DNA of 64,000 nucleotides from Leptobrachium leishanense. Taxonomy: Eukaryota; Chordata; Amphibia; Anura; Megophryidae. A model generated the notes under the pieces. The model had not been told where the DNA came from. It did not search any database and saw nothing but the letters and a program-made list of their open reading frames with translations. Location of the stretch: NCBI GenBank assembly GCA_009667805.1, contig CM019063.1:188797661-188861660 (forward strand). Direction: 5' to 3'. Positions 1 through 12,390 of the stretch are shown piece by piece; position 1 is the stretch's first letter; every line of letters starts with the position of its first letter. The position numbers and the translations under genes were made by a program.

Positions 1-717
1 AGAATAAGTTGTGCATGCTGTCTTATTATATTTATGTCCATAATATTCTTTACATTAAGGTACTGACATGCTGTATATCTGCATGACCATATATACCAGG
101 GTTTATATTTTAGCCTTTATAGATGGCATGACAGTGACTGTTCTACAGGTGCACCTTGTTCCCGAGACCCTTATACAGGAAGGTTTAGCAGGACTGTTCT
201 CCTATGTATATGTGTGTGAATGGGCCAGGCACACAAAAAACTGGCTTAACTTTTAAAATGTCAAAACTGTTGACATATTTCTTATTATCAAATAAATTAT
301 AATGAAATATTAACACAATAACTGATGTGCGAATATTGTGTTTTATTGTGTGCAAACATAAATATTTATAAACTTTCATAAACATAATGCATGTGTTTTT
401 ATTTATACATAATATATAGAGTTAAATAAATATATTTTTTTATGATATTAAAATCCCAATGAGATATTACAACAAGCACAATAAACTTTATTTCGCCTAA
501 ACACGAGTAGATACATATATATGTGTGTGTGTGTGTTTGTGTATACAAATCCATATATATATATGTGTGTGTGTCCGGCATTAAACATTCACACATGTAT
601 AATAAATATGAATACAAATGAAATGAAAAGAAGTATTACAAATTGTTTAATTACTTGAGTAAAAACATTTTTGTTGACATGGGTCTTTCTGAGGACCTTA
701 CTGCATGAAAGAGGCCT

Positions 718-721
<4 letters not shown>
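1..721. other. AT-rich low-copy DNA, no gene seen
   Basis: The stretch is AT-rich with short TG/CA-rich runs near 525-575. The short open frames have no recognisable protein similarity and look like chance frames. Confidence 0.5.

Positions 722-769
<48 letters not shown>
722..769. repeat. (CA)n microsatellite
   Basis: About 24 uninterrupted CA dinucleotides. On the minus strand the tract reads as alternating Cys/Val, which explains the open frame there. Confidence 0.97.
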
Positions 770-773
<4 letters not shown>

Positions 774-2950
774 ATATAAAGAAATCTAAATATCCATTCT
801 GTGGTTTGTTTTTAAACAATAATTCCCTCCCTGCTCATAAACCAAAATAGAATGACTTTTCAGCAGCAGGCATTGTATTCCTACAGCCCCATGTGTCTAC
901 AGTCTGTACATGGAGCCTGACAGACCCCCAGACTTTCATGTCTCCCCCCCCACCCCAATCGTGATAACATGTAGGGTTTTACTCTTGAACAATACCTGTG
1001 AGTGTCTTGCTGTCTGGTGTCCTGAGAAGGCCTTCCACTGGTTTCTTCAGAAATCAGATCCTCCTTCAATCCTTGGTTCTCCAGGGCAGTGATGGCCCAG
1101 ACTGGATCTTGTCCATGGAATGGAGGTTCAGTCCTCACAGGGCTCTAGCAGGCAGTAACATAGAAATCAGCAGGGTGGAAAGCCAGCTCGTCCTCACAAA
1201 GCTATGTGGCTGCTAGAAAAGCCTGCCATCTCATTGTCAGACGCCCAGGATCTCTCTCTCCCCCTGCAAAGGCTCACGTTGTCAGAGACACAAGGGGACA
1301 GATAAATCCTGCTTCCCTTATCAATACCATGGAGGAGAATCTTCCACCCAGGGATAAACAGAGGGTTATGGGGGGTTAGCTGTGAGATGTCTGATGGCTG
1401 CTGGATCCCCTTCTCCTCTGTGTCTCCCTGTTTTTCCCTCCTGTGTCTCTCCTTCCCGTAGATCTCTCTCTGGAGGGCAGTGTGAGTTGAATACACAGAG
1501 AAATACAAGCTGTTATGTAGCACAGAGCTCAGTGTAATGATGGGGAGGGGAGAGACTGGGGCATGCACACACACTGAAAGTGCTCAGACACTGTCCAACC
1601 AGAGCCTATGAGCCAAGCAAAGCCACTCACTAACCCACTTCCACTCAGGATCACCTCCACTCACACTGACACTCACACAACCTATATACTATCTAACCTT
1701 CCTTTCTATGTATTGCCACATTAATTCCTCTTTCCCCTTTTCTAACCCCCCCTACTTTATCATGCCCATCCTACTCTTCAGATGCAGCTAGCCACGAGTC
1801 TTTCATACCCATCTTGCCCTTACCTCAACCATTATTAACCCTTGCGCTGCCCAAGACGTTACTGTGTAATCGACAATTACATGGTCAATTCCATCAAAAC
1901 CACAAGCAAGGTGTTCAGGACCACTCATTTCCCCACCCCAACCTCGAAAACAATCACATTATAAAACTTTCCCCCTTTTTGTATATCTGTCATGTTTCAC
2001 TGCTGTTTTGATTGTTGTTGTTGTTGTTGTTATTGTTGTTAATGTATCCTTATATTTTTCTATTTTGTTTACTTGTGATTCTTTTGTAGCTATACGTTTT
2101 CATTCAAAGATATGTATATGTATATAATAGTGACAACCAGACAGCCCCCCACCCAACCCCAGTCTATCCCCACCACCACCACCATCCCTTGGTCCAGGGT
2201 GCTATCTGCAATATGGAAAGATCAAACGGTGTATAAATAGATATGTCATTCTCAGGAATTCTCTAACGATTTAAGCTGAAGGTGCAATGTATACAGTGAG
2301 GCAGGTCCTGCTCCAATAAAATAATCAAACCGTCACAGGGCTCAGGAGATTGGTTTTATCTGGGTCTCCCATCCCCTGTCTCTGTCTCCCTTTCCATTTT
2401 GTCAAATGTATTATTTTGGGGGTTAAAGTTGAACAGGTCAGCCAAGGTAAACAGACCCGATTCTCCTTTCTGAATGGAAACAGATTGCAACAATGTATCC
2501 TCTCGTGATAAGCCCTGAAATGAATGTGTATGACACTTGCTGCTCGGAATGTAACATTGTAATATCATCTTGCACAAGGTCAGATTCACCAATCTACATC
2601 TACAAAGCCCTGCCATCTCTGATACTTCCTTTCAAAGCATGTTTTATTATTACTCTTTTATTATCTTCTTAACAGATCACGTGGCTTGCCTCCTCTTTCA
2701 AATGATGTACTTGCACTTGGGGTTTGGAGCAATATCATTCAGGATGACACAATGTGTAGCTATTGTGATATAGTGAGACTTTTATTAAGACGAAAAATGT
2801 AAAATTAAACTATGCAATGTCTTTGATTCTGTAAGAAACACAGATGTTTAAATGTAGACCTCTGATGCCCTGTGCCAGGTCCAGTCACAGCACTTTGTGC
2901 CAGTCACCAGGCATGGCTTGTTTTCCTCTTGTTAAATCATGGAGGGTTTA
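770..2950. other. Low-copy sequence, no gene identified
   Basis: Mixed-composition sequence without the tandem or TIR repeats found elsewhere. Frames of up to 126 codons exist (minus strand 1194-1574) but show no domain, and no convincing splice pattern was found. A TTG-rich tract lies near 2010-2040. Regulatory DNA of a neighbouring gene is possible but cannot be shown from one sequence. Confidence 0.4.
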
Positions 2951-3016
2951 TTTCATTATTTGCAAAGGATTTTACCAGGGAAGGATACATTGAGATTTCT
3001 CTCGTTTTCAAGTAGG
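2951..3016 (-). mobile_element. SINE 3'-end fragment
   Basis: Reverse complement of the tail shared by at least seven places in this window, with the core ACTTGAAAACGAGAGAAATC followed by TCAATGTATCCTTCCTGG. It is 5'-truncated; only the last 65 or so bases of the roughly 210-bp SINE remain. Confidence 0.75.
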
Positions 3017-3583
3017 GTTTGAATAGTTACGATTATAATTACTGCTTGAATATTATCCATTCCTCTGCTTTCTATGCACAGGGTATTTTGGATATTAGGG
3101 CGCACAGGAGGGTCACACATGGAACTGCCACCATTCCCCAATCATTCAATACCGGGTGTAAAATCGGACTATTAATCCTTTATTTAGTGATTTAGGATAT
3201 TTAGTGATCCTCCAGACAGGATCTGAATACACACCAGCCCTGATCATGGTCTTAACAAGCCACATGTTTCCCTCCTAACTGCCAACTACCAAGGATTTTG
3301 TTTGATCCTCGCATTTCGCTGTGCCTTATAGACTATACTATAAATATATTTATAAAATATAACATCAACAGGGCATTGTGTCCATGTAGTCACAGGAAGA
3401 CCCCAGCAGACAGTTGGGGGAAGATCTCATTATTTCTGGTGAGAAGCTATATATGTAAAATAATATATGTACAACATACCAAATACAGAGGACTCAACCC
3501 ATCTGAGTGTTCTGCATTTAGCATGTTGTTGTTCGTTGGTGTCAATAACACCGTTAGAAGACATGCATGCCCTTTGGTTGTAT

Positions 3584-3765
3584 AATATATATATATATAT
3601 ATATATAGTTATCTTTATTATTGCAGAAGCCACTTGCACAACACAGCAATTCAAAGAATTGTAATTTGAATTGCTGTGATGTGCAAGTGGATCCTGCAAT
3701 AATAAACATAACTAATTATAGCGTGGAGGCTTTTTATCTCACTTTTTGTCCTCACCACAACCCAT
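3584..3765. repeat. Hairpin repeat next to AT microsatellite, copy 1
   Basis: Following an (AT)n tract, 3614-3660 and 3661-3707 form a long imperfect inverted repeat centred on CAATTCAAAGAATTG-like sequence, with outer ends reading TTTATTATTGCAG. It is followed at 3720-3762 by a module (GTGGAGGCTTTTTATCTCAC and downstream) that recurs at 4054, 15630 and 53795. This looks like a dispersed fold-back or MITE-like repeat tied to AT tracts. The family is not recognised. Confidence 0.6.
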
Positions 3766-3801
3766 ATATATCATACATAAAAAATATACATCATCTAGAA
3801 T

Positions 3802-3837
<36 letters not shown>

Positions 3838-3955
3838 ATACATGGGGTGAGTGCAGCACCCAACCTTAACTAAGCTTAGTGTGGGTGCATCTCAAGTAAA
3901 ATAACACTACAAACCAGAACCATTTGATGTTCTCTCCTTCTGGTTTGTGGTGCTG

Positions 3956-3959
3956 TTAT

Positions 3960-4036
<77 letters not shown>

Positions 4037-4038
4037 TC
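3956..4038. repeat. (AT)n microsatellite
   Basis: About 80 bases of almost pure AT with regular TAATA interruptions. Confidence 0.95.
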
Positions 4039-4047
4039 TATTTACAA

Positions 4048-4225
4048 CGGTTGTGGTGGAGGACAAAAAAGTGAGATAAAAAGCCTCCACGCTATAATGG
4101 TTATGTTTATAATTGCAGAAGCCATCTGCACATCACAGCAATTCAAAGAATTGGATGTGGGATGCAATTCTTGAATTGCTGTGATGTGCAGATAGGTTCT
4201 CCAATAATATATATATATATATATT
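4048..4225. repeat. Hairpin repeat, copy 2, inverted module order
   Basis: Carries the same two modules as 3614-3765 with the AGTGAGATAAAAAGCCTCCAC module reversed and placed first. The GCAGAAGCCATCTGCACATC fold-back arm follows. It ends in another AT tract. The two copies face each other across the AT tract at 3956-4038, so the region 3614-4205 is itself a large inverted arrangement. Confidence 0.6.
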
Positions 4226-4744
4226 CCCCATGTAAAATTGTGACGTCTATTTAAACTGGTGTTCTGATGATGTACTGGTGTGTGTATATATATAAATAGT
4301 TATATGTAGTCTGACCACTGTATCGTATGTATACAAAGATGTATATGCCATAAAGTATATGTAAATGTGTAAAATTAAATATGTATTATATGCTTACATC
4401 ATATACCATTACCGATGCATATTTTTGTGAGCTATATATAGATATACTATGTAGTGTCCACTGCCATTTGTATAATTTCTTATAATAGCTTATGAAGATC
4501 ACAAAACAATGATTACTGAGACCCCTTTGTATTTATGGTACGACCAGAAACCAGAAAAAATATACAAAACATATAAAAAAAGAATGTTTACGCCGCGTCA
4601 TATAAAAACCAACAACAAACAAACAAGCGAATAGAAAAAAAGCAACAAATAGAAAACACTTCTCCCATCCAGACACTTAGAAGGTGCAGTCATTGTAATA
4701 TGTGGATTTTCTGTGTATGGGGAATTTGATTAATAAGAGATATT
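4226..4744. other. AT-rich spacer
   Basis: No gene or recognised repeat seen beyond short AT runs. Confidence 0.4.
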
Positions 4745-5065
4745 TTGTTTCCTGCAGGTCCACCAATGCATATTCTTATGACACAGTATGAAAGATCCAG
4801 ACAGTTCTTACCTCTAATTAGTGCTCCAGATGATTCAGATGAATCCAGTCTTTGCAGTGCCCTCACCCCAGGACCCTGGGCACAGCCACCAGTTCTATCC
4901 ACACAGCTCCAGGACCAGAAGCTTAGATGCAGCTACAATACAATGATAATAAAAATACCTTCAGAGCTTTGGAGGGGAAACATATTTGAGATTTTGCAGT
5001 TTGTGGCCAGCTATCTATCCAATGAGACACTGAGGAGCTCTGGAGCCATACATAGTGCTGTGTGA
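4745..5065 (+). other. Weak candidate exon or chance frame (106 codons)
   Basis: An open frame of ordinary amino-acid composition begins just after a pyrimidine-rich stretch ending CTGCAG near 4758, which resembles a splice acceptor. The translated sequence contains no domain that I recognise. It is listed because it is one of few longer frames here that are not made of repeats. A chance frame is more likely than a gene. Confidence 0.12.
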
Positions 5066-5095
5066 GGAAGCAGACACTGCACCCCTAGGGTTGCG

Positions 5096-5103
5096 TGACG
5101 TCA
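5096..5103. promoter_or_regulatory. Consensus CRE palindrome TGACGTCA
   Basis: Perfect 8-bp cAMP-response element in the context GCGTGACGTCATC. The CpG makes chance survival less likely in a methylated vertebrate genome, but there is no promoter context next to it. Confidence 0.25.
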
Positions 5104-5777
5104 TCTCTCTAAACCTGGTCTGTTCCCCTGCCTAGTGTAAGGGATGATACACACACTATGCTCACCCCTCATCTCATTACGCCTTATCTCTTAGATAGCC
5201 CCATGGAAAAAGCCTTCAGGATACATTTATTAGAAAAGGGGGAAGTTTGGCAATTATTAGTTCAATGGGAAGTGTGTAGGATGGTGCTACAAAAATTTAT
5301 GTGTATGTGTATATATGTGTTTCTGTGGAAGATTATATATATATATATATAAATGTTTATATTTATAGATTGATATAGTTTATTAGGGAATATGGAATTA
5401 AAATGAACATTTGTACTGTTTATAATGGGGATACATTCTTTAGTTCGCATCCTGACTGTCAAATGATTATACAGAGACACCTCTTAAACACTTTCTATAT
5501 ATAGTAATTGATAACCTAACTGAACTTTTTTCTTTTTTAGGGACTAATAATTTACTGTGATAATACGGTGGTCAGTGTGTCTGCCCAAACAAGTTCAGAT
5601 CTTACTCATTACTGCCTTAGAAATCATTTCCACAATTAAATAATTCTGAATTTTAATCTTATCCATTGAAATATGTAACCTATTAAGCAGCGAGCAGCAT
5701 TTATAATGATTATAATATATATAGTATATTATAATAGTTTTATATAGCATCTATTCATTATCATAATATACAGCACA

Positions 5778-5852
5778 AATAAGATGATATAGAATAGAAT
5801 ATAGATATAGAATAGAATATAGATATAGAATAGAATATAGATATAGATATAG
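5778..5852. repeat. 18-bp tandem repeat
   Basis: About four copies of the unit AGAATAGAATATAGATAT. Translated on the minus strand it gives the repeated YSISIF frame. Confidence 0.85.
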
Positions 5853-7958
5853 GGACTAAAATAGAATGGATATAGGTATAAAATGAATAGAATAGGGCAG
5901 AGAACATTAAATTGAAGGAGTGATCAAAAAATCTATATATTGAGTTATGTATGTTCGATAAACACAAATATAACGCATGCTTATTAATCGAGGATTTATT
6001 AACCTCAGTCAGATTGATGTAAACATGTTTTAGGATTGTTATTATTTGAATTCGGTCAGGGATAACTGGTGGGCTTATTAAGATATATATATATATATGA
6101 CACAAAATAATCTATTGTGAAATTTAATTGATTTCCAAAATTCAGCTGAGTTTATAAAAAAAAACAATCAGATCTTTTTCCAGTAAGGCTTTTAATCTCT
6201 TTTTTTCTCAATTCAGTTATAGAGACACCACAATGCCCCCTCTTTTTCAGAAACTTTTTGTGTGATATGGGTTTTTTTTCTGCATCTGGTATTTACTATA
6301 TTTTGCAATTTTGCAGTTCAGTTTTCGGCCTAAATTTCAGGAAAAGATAGAGAATACCAGGTGAATTTATTATTTTAAGGCCAAAATCGTCTTTTGGGAA
6401 AGCATCAGCTGCTGAACCTTCTCTCGGCTCGTTTTTTTTAGCCAAACACTCCGATTTCAGGGGGAAACGATGACAAAATGGGAAAATGCAGCAGACCCCA
6501 CATTCCGTTCAAAAAATACTATTATGCTTATGATTATTATTTATTATACTATTTTTCTTCTGTATGGTTGAAGTGGTGACTTTTTTCTGTGTAGGCTTAT
6601 TTGGTGAAAAATCTTGAAATTGAATTGCTAATATATTTAGATTAAATTTAGCTTCAAATACCCCCACAACGTCATATTTAGGAGTATGTAATATTGTATG
6701 CAAATTCATAGATATATATCACCTGTGTGTGCAATGCATGTCTCAGACACAAACAATACCACAGCATCGATTATTACAGGAATGATCTGAATCCATGCTC
6801 ACTGTATTTCTACATGAAGTAATTGACAGCTTTCTGTGCACTAACCCTGTTTTACAGGTGACAAAAGGCCAACATTCTAATCATAGTATTGTAGTGTTTT
6901 CTTGTTTTGTAATGTTTGTCATTGAGCAATGAAGCAAAGAAGTTCTAATTCTGCAGGTTTCCCTGTGAGGTGTCCCATGTCCAATGGTACTAGGTATATG
7001 TAGCTCACATTATGAAAGGAAAACATACACTTTAGTTATTGCATTGTTACACCTTTCCAATTTGATTACTCTTTTCTTCTACTGTTCATACTTTTAAACA
7101 CAGGTTTGCCCCTTCTGCCCCCTCCAATCCTATCCTATCGCTTGACCCCCCCTTTCCTCTGTAATTTCCAGGTTGGCAGCATTGGGAATGTCAAGCCATG
7201 AGTTGCTCCTAAATCTGACATTAAGTTGCCTGGGGCTGCCAGATTGTCTGCAGTCTGAGAGACGAGTCACCAGGCTCAGCCAGGGAGATTTAGTGAGTGA
7301 CTGCTCTGAGGGAGTAATGATGGAGCACTTTTATCAATGGAGAGAGAAAAGGGACAGGCTGAGGAGACACTCCATGCAAACCAGTTATTAATATAGACAG
7401 ACATTCCTGTGTAATGTATGTATTATGTATACTAGGTATATGGATATATGTATCAATGAAACACGACAATTCATATGAGAGTGTGTTTAGGAATCAGGCA
7501 TAGCTCTGCATCACAACCATATGATAAAACCAACAATCTCTAATTTGATTAATTGTTGTATAATTAATTATTAACAAACACACTGTTTATTAATTTATTT
7601 ACCTATATATATATATATATATAATTACCCCAACACTACACTTCTGCACGGTATAGTACATTCTCTCATCTCTACCAGTGTGTATGTCTATTTGCAGGCA
7701 TTCAATTATGATTTAAAGCCTTCAGTTCCATCTACAATGTGATTATTAAACTATTGATATAATTCTCAGAAAGGCAATTAATTAAAAATATTTATTTATT
7801 TTACCAATAGTTATATCGAGCCTAATAACATTTTCCGACATATTTTTAAACCAAACATATATATATCCAGTGGAAAGACATCCCTGTTATATTTAGTAAA
7901 ATAAAGAGCCTGTGTGGATTATTCTAATGTTTTCTGAGCTAGTTCTGAGTTCTGCGTA

Positions 7959-7966
7959 TGACGTCA
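7959..7966. promoter_or_regulatory. Second consensus CRE palindrome TGACGTCA
   Basis: Perfect CRE in the context GCGTATGACGTCACTAGGCG. As at 5096, no TATA box or exon can be tied to it. Confidence 0.25.
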
Positions 7967-8800
7967 CTAGGCGCTCATTACCGCATAGTCTGGAATTGGC
8001 TTGTCACAGACACGTCAAGCAGAATGCAGGCAGAGAGAGACTTATTGCAAGATTTACATTAAAATCGGAATTGAGAAAAAGAAACGCTAAAATGTTATAA
8101 AACTGGATTTTTTTTCAACAGGAAACTATTTTTTTCCATTTTCATTCGAAAAATCACAGAGTCTGTACTAGAGCCTGAATGGTTATTCATTAAGCGGTTG
8201 GACATTGCAAGAGAGCTGCACATTTTAGGCCACTACAGCAGAATCTGTTTTGCCACAAATCTGTTATTTATTCAGCCAGACTTTTCTTACCTAAAATTTA
8301 AATTTTGCATAATATTATAATATAATATATTGAAGTAGTCGGGTCCAGCAATATTATTCCCCCGTTTGGAAGTATTTGGTGGTGGTTTGGAGAATGATGG
8401 GGGTAAAAAGACAAGACAAAGGTTTTTATATCAATAACACACAGCAGCATGTGTAACTGCAGCATGTGTTTCCTTTTCCACCTTTGCACCTATACATAGT
8501 GATGCATGCAGAGCCATAGCTTCACACTGGATCCTATTGATAAACATGGAGCTGTGCTGCAATCTCAAACCATTATAGACCAAAAAGTGCAGACTTTGGG
8601 AAACAAAACTATATTAATTTGGGCTTTATGTTTAGCGTCCACACAGCTTTACAATTTCAGTATTTTAATGTCATTTTAGGTTTACAAATGATCCTATTTA
8701 GTGACCTTTGTGTATTCGAGTCCCCCTTGCTCTGTAGTGTGTGCCATGTAGCCTCTTCTCTGGCTGTGTAGTGTGACTCTAATCAGAGTACAGAGCAGTC

Positions 8801-9400
8801 AGCCACATCTACTAGCCAACAAAAGCATAAATGCCAACCAGAAATGCCTGTCAGAGAAGTCACCCATTGCAACATTTAGACAAAGATCTGCAAGGCATGA
8901 CAACCCCAGTGTGTAGCTAGTCAGATCACATATCCAGTAATCCAGAAAGATCTCCTAGGCCTGGGCTAGCCATAGTAGCCATCATAGAAAGCCAGACAGC
9001 ACACCTTGCAATTGCAGCCAGTACTGAAAATCTGAGAAGCCAGCCAGATCACCTAGCCATAATATCCACGCTGAGTAGCCAAATATTCTAGCGATATAGT
9101 AGTCTGATTAGCCAGCCAGAGCGAATATATAGCCATATCCAGCATGGCTAGTAGGTCAGAGCACCTAGCAATAGTATCAAACCTTAGTAAGCCTTAGAAG
9201 CCACCTTGAGCATCTGGCTACACTATTCAGCTTTAGTAGCCAGGTAGAACACACATTTAGCCAGCCTGAGTAGCCAGGCAGAACATGATAGTAGTCAACC
9301 AGAGAATCTTATTTTGCCATCCTATACAGCCCGGTTTGCCACCGCCAGTCAGAGAGACAAGCTCAAATATTCTGAGTAGCCAGCCTGGCATTTCCTCCAA
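8801..9400. repeat. Degenerate tandem-like repeat rich in GTAGCCAG
   Basis: The motifs TAGCCAG, AGCCAGCCAGA and CACCTAGC recur irregularly through 600 bases, spaced roughly 30-40 bp apart. This is what a decayed minisatellite looks like. Unit boundaries are too eroded to define by eye. Confidence 0.5.
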
Positions 9401-10640
9401 GCCCTGATGGCCCCTCAACATTCACCGTTTGCTATTGCAATCTACTTTCAAGAATAACCCACACTATATTTCCAGGCTTCCCCTGCATGTTCCCATAGGA
9501 CATAGTGGATAAACACTTAGTCAACACCTGGATTAAAATTTTAGTCTGTTAATGTAAAACAAAAACTAGATATTCACATTGTAACCAAGAGAAGTGAGAG
9601 CCCAGGTGGGTCATTTAAAGCCATACATTCAGCTCTGCCTCTCCTGCCTGGCTGCCACAATCTGTCTGGATAAGTGAGATTCATTGCCCCAGCACACTGC
9701 ACTTCTAGCTATGTGCACATTATGGATGGATTGGGATGATATGGCTATTTCCCTCTTTGATGTGCACATTGTAAATGTTCTGTGTATACCTCTACTTGTT
9801 TGGTTGAATGTGGACCTGGTAATGATTAAAATAATATATATATATATTATTTTTTTTTTGCTTAACCCGAATTCATGATTTACAAAAGGAAAATCCTCCT
9901 GTTTAGTGAAATGATTTCAATTGAAAAGTACTTTTTTTTTTCTTTTGGGTTAAACAGAAATCTGTGCAAAATGCCAAAAAGATGAAATGGGAAACAAATG
10001 AATGTTTGTCATAGATTATAGAATATATTGAGTATGAGTGGGGTAAATGCAGTGGGAAAACAGTCATTAAAGCTTAGGGGGTTTCTTAATCCTCTATAAT
10101 AAGCACATTTTACTTTACATGTGATTTAGGTTATTATTACATCCATTCAGAAGGCTGTGGTGAATGCTCAGCATTGGGTGGAAGCTGAAACCACACACAA
10201 ATGCACACAAACATGCACACACTACAGATAGATACACATACAGCGTCAGTTATGCACATGCTGACATACTGACACACACAGTGGTACTTGACATGGAGCA
10301 CAGATACCGGGCACAAACATCTATACGCATACACGTGACCTGCGTGTATCACTTTACAAATATACACTAACACTTACACCTGTATACACACTCAGAACAA
10401 CCTGCCTGCTCAACAGCAAACATGTACATCACTGAGACCCCCCCTTCCACATTTACAAAACAATCATATACAGACTTAATCATATCTGCACAATTCAGAC
10501 TACAGTTTAATAATAGACTATGTAGAGATAGATGAGGGTATATATATATATACTATACATCCACAGATACGGACTCAAACGTGTACCCTAATCATATAAA
10601 TTCAGACTAAACATTCATATTTCCAGAGGGGGTACATAAA
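9401..10640. other. Low-copy sequence with CA-rich tract
   Basis: No gene seen. The interval 10160-10380 is rich in ACACA/CATAC motifs, which keeps frames open on both strands. Confidence 0.4.
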
Positions 10641-11216
10641 AATTGAGAGATAGATGATAGATGGATACATAGATGGTTGGATATATAGATTGAGAGATAG
10701 ATGGTTGGATATATAGATTGAGAGATAGATGGTTGGATATATAGATTGAGAGATAGATGGTTGGATATATAGATTGAGAGATAGATGGTTGGATATATAG
10801 ATTGAGAGATAGATGGTTGGATATATAGATTGAGAGATAGATGGTTGGATATATAGATTGAGAGATAGATGGTTGGATATATAGATTGAGAGATAGATGG
10901 TTGGATATATAGATTGAGAGATAGATGGTTGGATAGATGTTGGATATGTAGATTGAGAGATATTTAGATAGATGGTTGGATAGATGGTTGTATAGGTAGA
11001 TTGAGAGATATTTAGATAGATGGTTGGATAGATGGTTGGATAGATGTTGGATATGTAGATTGAGAGATATTTAGATAGATGGTTGGATAGATTGTTGTAT
11101 AGGTAAATTGAGAGATATTTAGATAGATGGTTGGATAGATGGTTGGATAGGTAGATTGAGAGATAGATGGTTGGATAGATGTTGGATATGTAGATTGAGA
11201 GATATACAGGGTTATT
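10641..11216. repeat. 28-bp minisatellite (GATA-related)
   Basis: About nine near-perfect head-to-tail copies of a 28-bp unit beginning GGTTGGATATATAGATTGAG run from 10675 to 10927. Longer, more varied units containing TATTTAGATAGATGG follow to 11205. The unit is built from GATA/GATT words and probably arose from a tetranucleotide repeat. Confidence 0.95.
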
Positions 11217-11386
11217 CAGAGAGAGGTGAAAAGCAGGAGAATGACTGGAGAATGGAAAATTCTAGGTCAAAATAGCCGATTTGGAAAGTGAGATAAATGG
11301 GAGAATTTTTCTGGTTTGGCTATTTTAACCTAGAATTTTCCATTCTCCAGTCATTCTCCTGATTTTCACGCTCTCTGAATAACCCT
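11217..11386. mobile_element. Short MITE with CAGGGTTATTCAGAGAG ends
   Basis: Starts CAGGGTTATTCAGAGAG and ends CTCTCTGAATAACCCT. The inverted arms extend inward through GGAGAATGACTGGAGAATGG, so nearly the whole 170 bp folds on itself. It lies within the GATA repeat. Related to 13740-13863 and, more distantly, 62206-62372. Its terminal bases match the longer family at 20740 and 48396. Confidence 0.85.
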
Positions 11387-12390
11387 AAAATAGATAGATG
11401 GTTGGATAGGTAGATTGAGAGATAGATAGATAAAGCGATAGATAGATAGATAGATGGATAGTTGGATAGATAAATAGATAGATGGATAGGTAGATCGAGA
11501 GATAGATAGATAGGTTCGAGATATATAGAGGGTAGATATGAATAGATAGGAGATTTTTTTCAGATAGGAAGATATCTATCTGCCTGTAACATATATGCTT
11601 AGATAAATAAATAGATGACTGTCAGACTTATCGCTAGACAGATAGATAAATGATTAGATAAATAGAGCAAATTAGCTCAGAGTTATAGATAAACAGCAAT
11701 CTAAATTCAATAGATAGAGAGATTGGTTGATAGGTATATGTAACATACTGTATATGCTTAGATAAATATCTGAACAGATATAGGCAGTTAGATGACATAC
11801 AGGTACTTGAAAACGAGAGAAATCTCAATGTATCCTTCCTGCTAAAATACTTTATAAATAAAGAGATAAACTTATAAATGGATAAATGATTATATATTAT
11901 ATATAGAGCAAATGAGCTCACAGTTATAGATAGACAGATCAAAGGATAGATAGATGACTGTCAGACCTATAGATAGATAGACAGATCAAATGAGCTCACA
12001 GTTATAGATAGACAGATCGATGGATAGATAGATGACTGTCAGACCGAAAGATAGATAGATAGATAAACAGATCAGATGAGCTCACAGTTATAGATAGACA
12101 GATCGATGGATAGATAGATGACTGTCAGACCTATAGATAGACAGACAGATCAAATGAGCTCACAGCTATAGATAAATAGAAAAATAAATTCAATAGATAG
12201 AGAGATTGGTTGATAGGTAGATATATGTAACATATATGCTTGGATAAATATTTGGACAGATATAGACAGGTGATTAGATAGTCTTATAAATAGATAAAGA
12301 GCAAATGAGCTGACAGCTATAGATAGACAGATTGATGATAGATAGATGATAGATAGATAGATGATAGATAGATAGATGAAATTGCTAAAT
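11387..12390. repeat. Degenerate GATA/GACA tract with 60-110-bp internal repeats
   Basis: Rich in GATAGATA. A longer unit containing GAGCTCACAGTTATAGATAG and ATGACTGTCAGACC recurs at about 11640, 11910, 11990, 12075 and 12160. This is therefore a higher-order repeat grown out of a tetranucleotide array. Confidence 0.85.
11793..11865 (+). mobile_element. SINE 3'-end fragment in GATA tract
   Basis: GGTACTTGAAAACGAGAGAA followed by the CAATGTATCCTTCCTG tail and TTTATAAATAAA. Same family as 34995-35200, 5'-truncated. Confidence 0.8.

Larger units (their letters stand above)
5104..8800. other. AT-rich low-copy sequence, no gene identified
   Basis: Contains AT microsatellites near 5331-5352 and 7605-7623 and an 18-bp tandem repeat (listed separately). 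The remainder shows no recognised element. The interval 6120-6700 holds many homopolymer A/T runs. No open frame carries a domain. Confidence 0.4.
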
